DNA from: Sphagnum compactum
Taxonomy: Eukaryota > Bryophyta > Sphagnopsida > Sphagnales
Assembly: GCA_965153455.1 (NCBI GenBank)
Contig: OZ234498.1
Span: forward strand, 1,736,001 to 1,800,000
Length of the DNA stretch: 64,000 nt
Direction of reading: 5' to 3'
This document shows, piece after piece, positions 1-11,700 of this stretch. How positions within the stretch are numbered: position 1 is the stretch's first letter; each line of letters begins with the position of its first letter. The notes under the pieces are model-generated. The model saw only the letters and a program-made list of their open reading frames with translations. It had not been told where the DNA came from and ran no database searches. A program made the position numbers and the translations under genes.

Positions 1-406
1 CTTAATATATCATTGAAACATGTGAATCAATTTGAAAAAAATTGTAATGAATTAATGTTTCTCAAAATATCCAATTAAACATTTTAATGGTTCATAAATG
101 GGGGTCAAAAGTTTTGAAAATGAATATTTTTTGAAATCTTTTACATAAACATTGACATAATAGTATAAAGAAAATTTTCAAGGTTTGTAAAGATTTTTTA
201 AAGTATTTTTGTGAAAATATTCATAAAAATATACTCCCAAAAGCAATCCCCTAAGCAAGTGTCGCTTGCGTTATCCACTTAGATCTATACAAGTCTACAT
301 AGTTGACCATAGGGATACCTTCACACACAATATTATTACCACAGCAATACCACCAAATCTAGGAGGAGACTTTCCTTAACCCCCAAAAAATGTTGCAATA
401 ACATTT
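1..406. other. AT-rich non-coding sequence
   Basis: No exon, RNA gene or clear repeat is visible. The stretch leads into the gag-like fragment that follows and may be a decayed part of the same element, but no LTR boundary can be seen. Confidence 0.4.
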
Positions 407-649
407 GTGCAACCTATAATACCATATTCTAAGCCTTCTAGGAGACCTTTAAATTATCTTGAATATAAAAAAGGTTCTAATTTGGATGCTCATGTACGAG
501 TATTTGAAACCACCATTAAAGCTACTGGTGAAACAATAAATGAGGAAATAACATATTTGTTTAATTTCACATTGAAGGATAATGCATCAAATTGGTGTAA
601 CAATTACATGACAAATCACCCAAACTGCATATTTACAAATTTAGAATAA
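407..649 (+). pseudogene. Ty3/gypsy gag-like fragment
   Basis: The 80-codon frame resembles the start of a plant retrotransposon gag. It has a tyrosine/lysine-rich lead-in, then DAHVRVFETTIKATGE, an acidic stretch, LFNFTLKDNASNWCNNYM and a proline/cysteine segment. This is the usual order of the gag helical region (a tract on element movement, then a TL.D.A..W core). The frame stops just where the capsid-like region should continue, and no protease, reverse transcriptase or integrase follows. The start seems to read from a GTG, so no true initiator is seen. I infer a truncated, dead fragment of a Ty3/gypsy element. Recognition rests on remembered family patterns, not on a search. Confidence 0.5.
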
Positions 650-1149
650 GCATGTTGTAAATGTTAATGAACAATGTAGAGTGATGAATAGGGTATGATC
701 ATAATCAAATGAACCAAAAACCTCATTTGACCACATTTGCAACTAATGGAACATAAATGAGTATTCTTGGATGAAAACCATGTTGAAAATTGTTCAAATG
801 GAAGAATGAAGAAAACATTAATTACAAGATAGTTGTCGTGTAGTTGCAAGCACAACCAAATGTAAAAAGTAGTTGAAAAAAGAACCAATGATAGTCGCAA
901 ACAATAAATAGTTGCAAGTAGTCACAAATTGATTGGTTACAAAAACCCACTTTTTTTTTAGGGTGAAAAACTTGACAAGGTGATGGACAAATTCCAACCT
1001 TTGTGTTTTCCTAACATTCATAGCCTCATTACATCTTTTAAACATTGTCTAGGTAGTAAAGGTTTTATGGAAATATAATTCTCCTCAAGTCTAAAAGTCT
1101 TTATGACTATGTCCAAAATAGTTGCTTCTTTTCAAAATGTCAATTCATC
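650..1149. other. non-coding sequence between two element scraps
   Basis: No supportable gene. Words of the type AGTTGCAA and AGTCACAAA recur here. They also recur near 2.5, 3.9, 6.6 and 8.8 kb, which suggests a shared decayed transposon origin. Confidence 0.35.
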
Positions 1150-1790
1150 AGTCAGCAAGCGAGGTTGATTTGGTCAGGTGAATGCAACTTGGTGGTGATT
1201 TTTAGAATGCATGGTTGATGTTTGATCACATGAACCGTGTTGAGGAATGGACCACCATGGTGTGTCATATCTAGGACCCAATGTACTATAAAGTGTTCAC
1301 CATTGCAATTTACGACATGCAATCTGAATCCATGAAGCATAATGTGTCATGTGGACAAAAACTCAACCAAGTGTTGCTTAGGCTTGGTATTGCTCATCCC
1401 AATTTCAAAAGTTTCATGGTGGATAATGCGCAAGCAACTAGAATGTTAATCGTCTACGGTTTTGGAGATCCTTCTATGAAGATGGTTGGCAAGGAACGAA
1501 CTTACTTTTTCCATTGGACTCATTCATTTGGTAGACACATGAAACAGTTGATTACATCAAATTCCCAAGAATGGCACAAAGCATTGTGTTACAATTACAA
1601 AAAACCACCTCTTTTGAAGAAGTTGATGTTCAATATGTTGTAATTTGGTGTCAGTGGTATTTTTTTCAGGGTAGCTCCTGAAAGTGCAATTCACGAGCTT
1701 AGTAATTGGTTGGGTTTCTAGCACTTTCGTATGAGACAATGGGGAGGATGGATGCTCGACACAAGAAATCTAGCCAAACCTTTGCTAATA
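1150..1790 (+). pseudogene. decayed DNA-transposase-like remnant
   Basis: The open part (1281-1643) reads as a segment resembling transposase-like ORFs that are abundant in non-flowering plants. Its landmarks in order are CDM-like YDMQSES, FKSFMVDNAQATR (catalytic-core-like with a conserved Asp), GKERTYFFHW and RHMKQLI. Matching pieces continue outside the frame. Upstream, 1225-1285 contains a CHI.DPMYYKV-like stretch broken by a stop. Downstream, 1640-1750 carries a serine/leucine-rich piece ending in an RQWGGWM-like motif, reached only through a frameshift. The element is therefore a broken relic with no intact protein. A MULE-like superfamily is a guess. A short perfect inverted repeat (1792-1801 with 1807-1816) lies just after it. 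Confidence 0.5.
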
Positions 1791-1791
1791 T

Positions 1792-1816
1792 CCTATGACT
1801 AATTTTTAGTCATAGG
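1792..1816. repeat. short perfect inverted repeat
   Basis: Arms CCTATGACTA and TAGTCATAGG are separated by 5 bases. They lie directly after the transposase-like remnant and could be what is left of an element end, but no partner end was found. Confidence 0.5.
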
Positions 1817-2189
1817 TGACATTTGTGATTTCAATTTTAATAGTCATGTTGGACAAATCGCATATGACATTAATCACAAATGACAAAGAATTTGGATGAA
1901 AGGAAAAGTCAATGAAAACTTGATCCTTTGAATAACTATATATGTATTGTTGCTTGTGACTAGGATGCGACTTTTTTGGTGAACAATGGGAACAAGTGAT
2001 GTGTTGCCACATGTCCCAACTTTTCATAATTTCAAATATTTTTACTATAATTTTAAAATAGTTTAAGATGTCTAATTTTTATGCTTGGATGGATTTAGAT
2101 TGTGAACTTGGTATAATAGAAATTTGTCATGTGGCATACTAAATGACTTTGTCCAAAATAAATTTAAATCAATATTTAAGTATGTAGGT

Positions 2190-2380
2190 TGAATTAGGTA
2201 GGTAGGTAAGTACTTACCCACCTAGGCTTACCTACCTATATAAGTAGATAAGTAGATAGGTAGGATTTACATACTCCTCTACTTAGACTAGACACCTATC
2301 TAGGTAGGACCTACTTACCTACCTAGGTTAAATACATATTTAAGGTATGTTAGGGAGGTAGGTAAGTTAGGTGTAATTAC
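2190..2380. repeat. GGTAGGTA / TACCTACC-rich degenerate repeat
   Basis: Words GGTAGGTAAG and their complement CTTACCTACC recur many times in both orientations, so the stretch can fold on itself. Similar words form the interior of the MULE-like MITEs at 46.3 and 62.1 kb, so this may be the core of a related element whose ends are lost. Confidence 0.6.
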
Positions 2381-2527
2381 ATGAATATTTGTATTTTATT
2401 TTGGGGTAAGCCTTTTTTATTATCTCATCCCATATGCCCATAGGTTTTAATATGAAAATGTAAAACAAAACACCTTGTTTATATACTTTTCACGATGAGA
2501 ATGAAAGCCCAAACATATGAAATAAAA

Positions 2528-2589
2528 TTTTTAGTTACAAGTAGTTTGTGATTAAACATTTTTAGTCACAAACTACTTGCAACTAAAAA
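2528..2589. repeat. 24-nt inverted repeat (hairpin)
   Basis: Left arm 2528-2551 and right arm 2566-2589 are reverse complements with a single mismatch and a 14-base loop. The core word is AAGTAGTTTGTGA. The arms contain the AGTTGCAA/AGTCACAA words scattered over the first 9 kb, so this is probably the end region of a small foldback or MITE-type element. Confidence 0.7.
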
Positions 2590-2599
2590 GTTTATCCCA

Positions 2600-3840
2600 A
2601 ATTTTTATCCTCATTCAAATTTTTCTAAATTATATAATTAGGCAAGTAAGTGACAACCTAATTAACTAACTAATTAACTAATAAATTCACTAATAAGATT
2701 ACTAATTAATTAACTAATTAGCTGTAAATTAATAAATCAATAAAAATATAATAATCAATCAATTAATTAATTAATTCATCACTAAATAATCAACTAATAA
2801 ACAAACCAACAAACTACTCATTTATATTAATAATCACTAAGAAAATAAACTACATAACTATATCATTAAATAATTAATTATATTATTAATTAATATCAAA
2901 TATTACTATATTTATTAGTTAAATAAATGGTAATATTTAATTTTAATTACTTATTAACTATAATGATCTATCGATTAATTTAATTAACTAGTAATTGGCT
3001 GATATTGAAATAATTAATTAATTATTAATAACTGAAATATAGAATAATTAATAATTATCTAATATTAATTATAAATACTAAGTACTAATTTTAAAACTCT
3101 AATAATGTAATTAATAGCTAGCTTAGGCTAACTACTTTATTTCTATCTCATTTGTTATAGCTATTTATGAACTATTATAATAAATATTTTTTAATAATAA
3201 AAAACTATATTTTTAGTAAGTATATTTCTCCTTTGAAAATAATTTCTACATTTACATAATAATTTACTAGATTTCCTTACTAATTCATAATTTATTAGTA
3301 TTATTAAAAAATATTTATAATAATGTATTAATACCTAATAATTGATTACTTATAATAAGAATGATAATAATTCTTCAATAGGAATAATAGTTTTAATTTC
3401 AGTAATTATATTGTTATTTTTCTATTCTATTAATATTGTCATCATCATCTTTATTATGTAATAGAATAATATTATTTAATTTTTAATCAATGATAGTATT
3501 AAAGATTAAATTTTTATTAAGATGAAATAATATAAATACATATGATATAATATAATATAAATAATAATGAATGTCATTTGTAATAATTGTAGGAAGTATA
3601 CTAAAATAGTTTGGATAAACTTGTAATATGGTTATAATATATTTAATAAATATTTTACATAAAACTTTAATATACTCAAAATATACACCTAGTGTAACCA
3701 TAACATTGAGACCATTTAATGCTAATAATAATCTTTGAATACACATGTAATATGACCATTCATTTATATTCAAAATAGACATTTGTAAATCTTAATATAT
3801 TTAACTATACCCTTTAAAATACACCTTTGTATAATCATAG
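2600..3840. repeat. very AT-rich low-complexity DNA
   Basis: Dominated by AATTAACTAATT-type words, including a short (TTAA/ATTA)n run near 2755-2780. No coding signal was found. The open frame on the minus strand around 3483-3782 is compositional. Confidence 0.75.
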
Positions 3841-3844
3841 GGTT

Positions 3845-4060
3845 GCAACTAAATTGGTTACAAATTTTACAACTAATGGGACATAAGTTGTTTTATTTGA
3901 ATGAAAACCAAAATAGTTGTAAACTAAATGTAGTGATTATCAAATATGACCAACATAAGAAATAGTTACAAAAATGTCCAATGCTAGTCACAAATGACTA
4001 ATAGTAGCATGTAATTTCAAATAATGTGGTTACGTTTTGGCCAATTTCTACTAGTGATTT
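3845..4060. mobile_element. possible CACTA-type element end
   Basis: The right edge reads, on the minus strand, CACTAGTAGAAATTGGCC. It begins like the CACTA-family terminus (CACTA followed by a purine-rich stretch). Internally the AGTTGTAA/AGTCACAA words repeat as subterminal motifs would. No matching second terminus with target duplication was found, so the assignment is tentative. Confidence 0.35.
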
Positions 4061-6249
4061 TTTAAAATCATTTGCAGAAGTTCAACAATGAAGAGATTGT
4101 AGACATGTTGACTTGTAATCTATTAGAAATAGTTTATAACATTTGGTTATAATAATCTAGAAAAAAAGGTGAATGTTTTATGCTATGATTTATGATGATT
4201 ATGTTCATGTTTTCAAATAGAGTGCCTTGTATAGGGAATACTTGAATAGTGGGAGACATGGAAAAGGTCCTTACAAAGATGAATTGCAATTGCAACAAAC
4301 TAGCCAATTTGGTGACCTATTGGAAATGGCAACTGCCATTGCAAAATACACCCTTAGCTCCTCCTTCAGTATGAGGATACCTCATTTGGAAGGTCAAAAG
4401 GTTTTTTGGATCCATTAAACACAAGGCTAACATACCCCCACCTTGCAAAAGGGGATCCCCACAAGCATGATCATGTGAACTTCTCATGATCGAAAGTGAA
4501 CACAACACTTTCAAGCCCCTTCGTCACTAGTCCAAATGTTCATGCTAGCTAGTTTAGCGGTATTATGAAAGACGAACCTTTTTTTTTTACTTTAGGGATT
4601 AAAGGTCCAAAAACATGTTTGTGGGGATGGTGTCTAAAGAATTTTGAGGTACACATGAACGTCCAATACTCAATGTTTTCCAATTCAAAGAAACTCTAAA
4701 GAAACATCACAATGTTCAAATTATTACAAAGATTATAATTCTTGGCATACCTAGCCTATCCTACAATGAATTGTAGTGTGAATTCAAAGGGTTTAAGCCA
4801 ATCCATCACAAATTCTAGTTTTGTGCAAATGATTTGAATCATTGCGTTAGAAGAACTAGAAAAAGATATGCAGTCAATAACCATTTGTGCTTACAAAATG
4901 GCCTGTGCAACTAATGACTGAGTTGATTTAATATGAAGTCATAACCTTGGAAGCTACATGATTTCTTTTATGTGAAGTGCGGAAATGTGCCCTTCAAACT
5001 ATTTTTGGGATTGATAATTCTGCCCTTATGAAATAACCTACTAATCCAGATGTTTGGCCAAAAATTCATAATAACAAAACAATCTAGTGGGCAACAACAT
5101 TGAAGCTCTCAATGTAACAAACAAATGTGGGGGGTTGGTCAAACTTTGGGGGCTAGTATTTTGTGGGCAACAACATTGAAGCTCTCAATGTAACAAACAA
5201 ATGTGGGAAGCTGGTCAAACTTTGGGGGCTAGTGTTTTGCCACCTATAGAAGCTCTTCCACCAGGGTATGGATAGATCTACGTCATCACCTCTAGTCCAC
5301 CTCCTACCACAAAGCAATATGAAGAGACAATTGGAAATTTCCCTACTTACATTTGTAATGACTTCACAACAATGATGGCATGTTCTTTGGGTGGTCATGG
5401 GAAATGGGTGCACTGCAAACATTTATATTACATTTTGCAAAGTGTGATGTATTGTGATTAGACAATTTTTCATTCATTTTCTGACTTAGAGTTGGAATGG
5501 AGTGCAACACTTAATGAGTTGTGTTAGGGTTGTTTCTCAAAACTAATTTGGGGTGCTTGGATTTGTGACAGAAAATAATTAACTCAATTTGTAAAGTTGA
5601 AAAACTAGAGGATGTGCAAGATGGTTTGTCCCATATAACACAAAATGAATTGAGATATTTATTTCGTTTGTGCAAATGGAGAGGCTATTTGGCTTGGGTG
5701 TATGTGTGTGTAAAGGATCCCAATTAGTAATGGGTGCATTGATGGGTGGGGCACCATAGTTTGAACCTTTTTATCTTTGTCATGCATCCTATGTCCTGTC
5801 TTTTGTGTCTTGCAAATCAATGAAAGGGATATGTATGTTTTCCATTCAATGATAAAAGTCCATTTAAATATTATTAAATATTCTTCTGAAATATAAATGA
5901 CATGTTGTAGACATCTAACCCACAAAATAACACTAGTATTTTAATCAACAAACATGTGAATATTTAATAAAAAGCTGAGGGTTTTTTGAGTGATTTTTGG
6001 TTGAGACATTTTTTTATCGTCCCCCAACTTTGAATGGACCCAATTAATAGTGCAATAGTGTTGGTTTTCACATTTCATCTTGATTCATTCATACCAGGAA
6101 ATTTTTATTATCAACATAAACCTTTTTCACCCACCCTTCATGTTTAAACCTTGTCAAAAAAAAAGTTCCATTGAAATTATTCATCCAAAAATCTCTTTTG
6201 AATGAAAAATTTCATCCTTAAATATTACCCATTGTAAATTTCATCCATG
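4061..6249. other. intergenic DNA with one local duplication
   Basis: Only short frames are present (for example 63 codons at 4227-4418), with no family resemblance, no splice context and stops in all frames. The one definite structure is the 76-bp duplication at 5087-5238. Confidence 0.5.
5087..5238. repeat. 76-bp tandem duplication, two copies
   Basis: The units begin with GTGGGCAACAACATTGAAGC at 5087 and again at 5163. They are nearly identical, differing mainly in GGGGTT versus GAAGCT near the middle of the unit. The high identity points to a recent event. Confidence 0.85.
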
Positions 6250-6279
6250 TTGATGTGGCAAAATATTTTGCCACATCAA
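6250..6279. repeat. 30-bp perfect palindrome
   Basis: TTGATGTGGCAAAAT is followed directly by its exact reverse complement, with no loop. Related words (CCACATCAATCAAG, GCCATGTCAATAAAG) lie immediately downstream, so this could be the centre of an eroded foldback element. Confidence 0.85.
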
Positions 6280-8750
6280 TCAAGATTTAGCCATGTCAAT
6301 AAAGATTCTATCATGCATGGCAATGAATGTTTTTGAAATATGTTGTCCACATCATCAAAAGATTTTCCAATAGGTTCCATCTTGCTCACCTACTCATGTT
6401 CACGTCAACACATTCATAAAATAGTGTCATTGGATCACCATGATCATTCATTGTCATGTTGATCATGCTTTGTTCCAAATAACATTTGTTTTGTTTGTTG
6501 TGTGTTTTGTTTGTAAATGCTTATATTCATGAAGAAAGAAGAAATGTGGGTGCCTAGTCTGTATGTTTTAACACAACAACACATCTTGGGTTTTGCGACT
6601 GATTTAAAAAATGATATTGTTTTTTTCAACTATGTTTATAACTACTTGGTCACAAAAATTACTATGTAGTTACAAAGGACATCAAGATGCCATGTGCCAT
6701 CAGGGTTTTGTGACTATAGTCAATATGACAACTTGTTCAATTTTTGGGTAAATATATATTTATTTTTGAATTAATATTAATATATTTTTATGATTTAAAA
6801 TTAGGAATTCAAAAATAACATTTACTTTTACAATTAATAATAACTAATAACGATTCAATTTCTAATGATGATGATGTGGCATGTCGGGTGAAAACACCCT
6901 AAGGTGGATTACTTTCTAACATATGTGGAGTCCATACTAGTGTTAAAATAAAAATTCATTTTACACTATATCAAAATATATTATAGCACAAGTCATATGG
7001 CAAGGTTAAACATTTTTTTAAAACTTTTAGATTTTATTAATTGTAGATAATTGTATAAAAAATGAAAAAAATGAAAAATTAATTCAAATGAATAAAAAGC
7101 TTTATAAAAAATTCCATATTTCATTGTATATCTCAATTTATGGTTTTCAAAATCTTTCAAAATTGTCTTTCTTTGTATCAATGGCATCACATTACTTTCT
7201 ATGTAAGAAAAAATCACTCAACTAAATATTCTAGTAAATATAATGAATCCATAATCATATGATATGGACTGTGAAGTTAAATTCTTGGCACTTCACAAGT
7301 CCAATATGTTATGATAATTCAAAATCTATTCATGAAATTCATACAATGTAATCATATCACATGTAATATTTTTTTTGAGTCCTTTTCACATATTATTCAT
7401 TTATATTTTGTTCCATGGCCCATGATTGATAATCCAACAAGCTACGACAAGATTATGTATTTCACCTTAGTGTGCTTTCACCCTACCATGTGTTAATTAG
7501 GTGTTACAATGAGTAGTCAACTTCATGACACTAATTTCAAAAAAATTACATTTATTGATTAGTCAAAAATCTTCATAATGTTAAAACATGTGTTTTATGA
7601 CTTGTCCTATGCAACTATAATGTCCAACATGATTAAGGAAATGATTAAAAATCTCTTTAACAACTTGTAATCAACCTTATGATTCATGCAACCAACAAAA
7701 AAATAAAAATAAAATTCTACAAAAACATATGACCAATCATTTTATTAGCTAAGTTTAGTTTAAATAACCTAGTTTAGTTTATAATTTTATCACAATTTAG
7801 CCAGATTAAACCATGTATTGCTTCAATAGTGAACTTTATTTTATTTTTTCCAAATTTAGTTAAATATAACCATAATATTCAAATTTAGCTTAATTTATCA
7901 TTGTTTAACCATGTTTGGCATAAAAATTATGTTTAGTTTCATTTATGTTAGTTTAGCCATGTTTAGACTAATTTAGTCTATGTTTAGCCTAAATTAACCT
8001 AGTTTAGTTTATATCTAACTTAATTAAGTCTACTCTAGCTTAATCTAAGTCTTGCAAAAATCCTAAATAGCCCTAGCTAAACTAAACTAGGTTAATTTAC
8101 TTTTAGCATAGGGAGGCCTAGGTTAACCTAGGTTAGGCTTGTAGGTAGTCTAGGTTGACTTAATTCATCCTAAGTCAATCTAGGGAGGTTTAAGTTAACT
8201 TAAACTAGGTTAATATGTAATAGGTAGGTTGACCTATGTCAACCTAGGGTGGTTTAATTTAATTTGAGGCAAAAATTTTTGATTCTTATAATTTTGTGTT
8301 TAATAAATTTAGTGTAAAAAAATGTGGTAATGCAATGGATGAAGATTTGAACCCCAAAGTGGAGGTTAGGGCTTCAAGTCCTTATTTTTGCAACATTTGG
8401 TACCTAGGCCATTTAATTTAAGCTACCTAGGTTAGGAGGCTGAAGTTTGTTTTTAACCTAGGCCACCTAACCTAGGTTATGTAACCTAGGCTAACTAGGC
8501 TATGTAACCTAGGCTGGCCATGTTAGGTTGACTTTTGGCTAGGCTAAGTTAGGTTGACTTTTGCTCATTTGTGATGACTCATAATTGAACATGTGTTTAT
8601 AGATTTTTGAGACATGTCATTCATCTATCAAGACATCTTTTGTAATTCTTAGTTGAGTAAAATGACTAGGTTGACATGACATGCATTTTACACGTCAAAT
8701 CAAAGTCAATAATGACATGGAATTTTAATATTATAAAAAAAAATCTTAGT
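6280..8750. other. intergenic DNA; CCTAGGTTA-type word array from about 7.74 to 8.56 kb
   Basis: No gene is supportable. From about 7740 the sequence becomes an imperfect array of TTTAGTTTA, TTAGCCTAGGTTA and CCTAGGTTAACC words in both orientations. A short open stretch near 8340 has no family features. Confidence 0.5.
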
Positions 8751-8754
8751 TAAT

Positions 8755-8915
8755 AAAATGACTGAGTTTTGCAACTATATGTCCTCTGCGACTAAATAGG
8801 CGAAACAATATGGGTTTAACAACTCAATAGTCACTAGTCGCAAATGTCCTTTCTAATTAATACATAGTCATAAAAGCAAGTTGCAAAACCCAAAATGTAT
8901 TCTTGTGTAATGATG
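8755..8915. mobile_element. possible eroded CACTA-like terminus
   Basis: Contains closely spaced TTGCAACTA, TGCGACTAA, AGTCGCAAA and GTTGCAAAACCC words. It ends with a stretch whose complement reads CACAAGAATACATTTTGGG. This resembles the subterminal arrays and ends of plant CACTA elements, but the terminal CACTA itself is not intact and no partner end was identified. Confidence 0.3.
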
Positions 8916-11400
8916 AGTTTGTAAGTTTATCATTTTTGTTTCTTATTCTTCATGGTGGATTGAAGTGTTGTGGTTCCAATTGGTTTGACGGATGTTGTGG
9001 TGATGTGGAGTTTTGACTATAATACGTAGGATGGTTCATAAGTGGAACATTTTGTTTTGTTTTGTTTTGGCCAAAGCTAAATACTTTAATCAACATTGAT
9101 ATTGGTTTTTACGAATAGTTGTTTGTGTGTTTGATGCATTTGGGAAAATAATGCTTTTTGTGCATACTTTGGTCTTTAAGTTTTTGTTGCATTGGAGATT
9201 TAAGGTTTTGGATAGGATGGGAGTGAATACTCGTGTGGACACTTCAAGATAAGTATTATAGTTAACCTTGATTCAAGGAGTGGGCTAAAATGGAGAATTA
9301 TTCAATTGTTAAATAAAAGACGGGTTGCAATTCTTACCTTCTGCAAGCTTTTACGTTTTTGTGAAGGGAGTCATTCTTGTTGAGGATGGACTTGGGTGGG
9401 AAGTTATGCCATGAATAAAATTGTTGTGCTTTATGAGAGTGAATTTGGAGAGTCTTGATTCACCTAAAGCTTGTAGCTTTGTAGCATGATAATTTCTGTC
9501 TTGATGATACATCATGCGTTGTGTTCCTATTATATGCACAATTTTTTGTGTTGTGGTTGTAACTTGTTTTCTTTAGGTCCTGATCATTCAAGTTCCTTTC
9601 TTTTGGCTAGACTAGCTTCTATGATGTATGAACCTACAAATTGGAACAAACTCACAGGGGTCAAATTTGTAGAGGGATCAAATGGTGAATGTGGGGCAAT
9701 GAAAAAAATTAGATGAATATTTTTATTTGTTAAAGGCAACCATTAGGCAGTGAGGAACAATGTATAAAGTAGTGGGTGCAAGGATGTAAAAAGAAAATTC
9801 TATAACCCTGCAAAAAACCAATCCAACAAAACAAGCGATGAATAGATGTAGCAATGTCCACCACCACCAATCCTTGTACAAGAAAACTCAATTATTTCTC
9901 GCAAAAGATCAGAAAAGACTGTGGGTTAGGCCATTTGACTTAGAGGCAACTGTAGACAGTAAGGAAAATGGAAGAAGATGAAAGATTCTTATGCTCCAGA
10001 TGCAAAAGAAGAGGACTATACTCAAACTTGTAGATTAATAATTCTGCACCTTGCAATCAAGTTCGATAAGCTATCAAAGGTGATAGGCACCAAAATGTAC
10101 ATTTTTCCAAAAATTATTAATCCAATGATGGCTTATTATTTCACACCATCTGCTATTGATAACTTATTGACAGTATGCCACATCATTGGGACATGTTAGC
10201 TACTTATAAAAAAAGGTTTCCATATGTGAACAATGTTTGTAAAATGACAATTTATGATTTTCATTACCTATGAGTGTGAAGTGACCATATGGTTGTTTGT
10301 CATTATGAAGAGTTTATCACTAAATGGGTTTATCACACAAACAGTTAAACATGCTTGAAAGGTACATTGGGCATTAATTATGAAGAGTGGTGAGATAACA
10401 TCCCAATAACTAAAATGTCATTAAGCAATCTTATGGCAGTTGCACATCAAATATCGTACCAATATGTACACATATTTGCTGCAAAAACAGAACAAAGAAA
10501 GAATGAACATGAAGCACATAGAGAAAATTTCTTTGAGAGGGTACCTTATATCCATGAATATCCCTAGTGCAAAAGAGGAGTCTTGTGCCAGCTCCTCATA
10601 GAGTGGGAGGAAAATTAGGCATTTGTATAGGTGTAAGATCTCTCCCACTCTTAAGCTCATAACTGTAATGCTCTTGGCTGGTTGTTTAACTCCACCAGGC
10701 ACAAGGTCTTATAACATGAAATTTCCCGGAGTTTCATTTTGTTATTGACAATTTTGTTTTATGATTGGGCATTCTAGTTTATGATCATGATTTCATGGTA
10801 TCATTGTCTCTTCATCGAGAACTTCATGGCTTTATCAGATGCGCATTACATGGTGCAAAATAATAGGCTTCTGGCCTCCTGTCTTGGGGGCCCATTCTTT
10901 GGAGAGTGTCCCAGCCCTTGAGTGTTACCCTACACATACGAAGTGTCCCCTCCTACACCTGGTCATCTATGAATGTTTAAGTTCATGTTTAAGTTCACCT
11001 TGTGATTTACTATGGGTAAAGCCCATAGGTGAGAAATATTCCCAGAATGCTGAGCCAGACTCAGCTACCACTCACTGCCCGGTGAATCTATAATTGGCAA
11101 AGTTTTGCCAAATTTTGACCTGAAAAATATGATTTTGACATATGTAAAGGATTTTTCAAGAAAGAATGGCCCAAATCTGCCAGATTTCAAGGGAAAAAAA
11201 ATCCAAAAACACCAGAAATATATGATAAGTTCCAGCACGTAGCCAAGAATATAGAAGGACGTGTGTTTTTTTAGAAGAAAACTTTCTTATGTGGTATGTA
11301 ACCAAAATTGGGTAAATTATTTCCTGGATGATCGCCACCTTAAAAAAACATCACAAAATCCTTTTAAAAAAATTCTGCCACCGCCTCATCCATTCGAGGC
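8916..11400. other. intergenic DNA, no convincing gene
   Basis: Short frames occur, but none shows a known domain. One minus-strand stretch (10421-10702) has a protein-like middle and a donor-like site after ATAAG (GTACCC); it is discussed under findings. GC content rises after about 10.85 kb towards the acetyl-CoA synthetase leader. Confidence 0.45.
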
Positions 11401-11700
11401 CCTTTATTTTGGAGATGCCCGAGCGGGCTTTACCCTACACGGACACCGAGTTCCTGGACCAGTTTCTCACCTTGGCGACCCCTGTAAGAGCAAGCTTGGT
11501 ACACTACCAAAGTGGTCACAAGCAGAGTTGCAACCCCGATGGAAATTGCATGGAGAAGGAGTTCATATTGAGTTCGTTGAAACGAGTTTTCACTCTCTCC
11601 ATTCGTTCCACAAAAATAAATTTTTGTGAAGTAAGTTAAAGTGCAGCAGCAGAGTGGCAGTCGGGGTTTTGGATCCAAACTCGTCACGGCACGGGCAGTG
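11401..11700 (+). promoter_or_regulatory. probable 5' leader/promoter of the acetyl-CoA synthetase gene
   Basis: The stretch just upstream of the first in-frame ATG is much GC-richer than the DNA around it. An in-frame stop at 11632 separates it from the coding frame. The transcription start cannot be placed, and no strong TATA box at a convincing distance was identified. Confidence 0.4.

Noticed and set aside
11261-11640. 120- and 103-codon plus-strand frames before ACS
   Set aside because: They overlap each other in GC-rich leader-like DNA and have no family features.
11641-11700. Longer frame of the ACS first exon starting at 11641
   Set aside because: It begins with GTG, not ATG. The first in-frame ATG is at 11701, and an in-frame stop lies at 11632.
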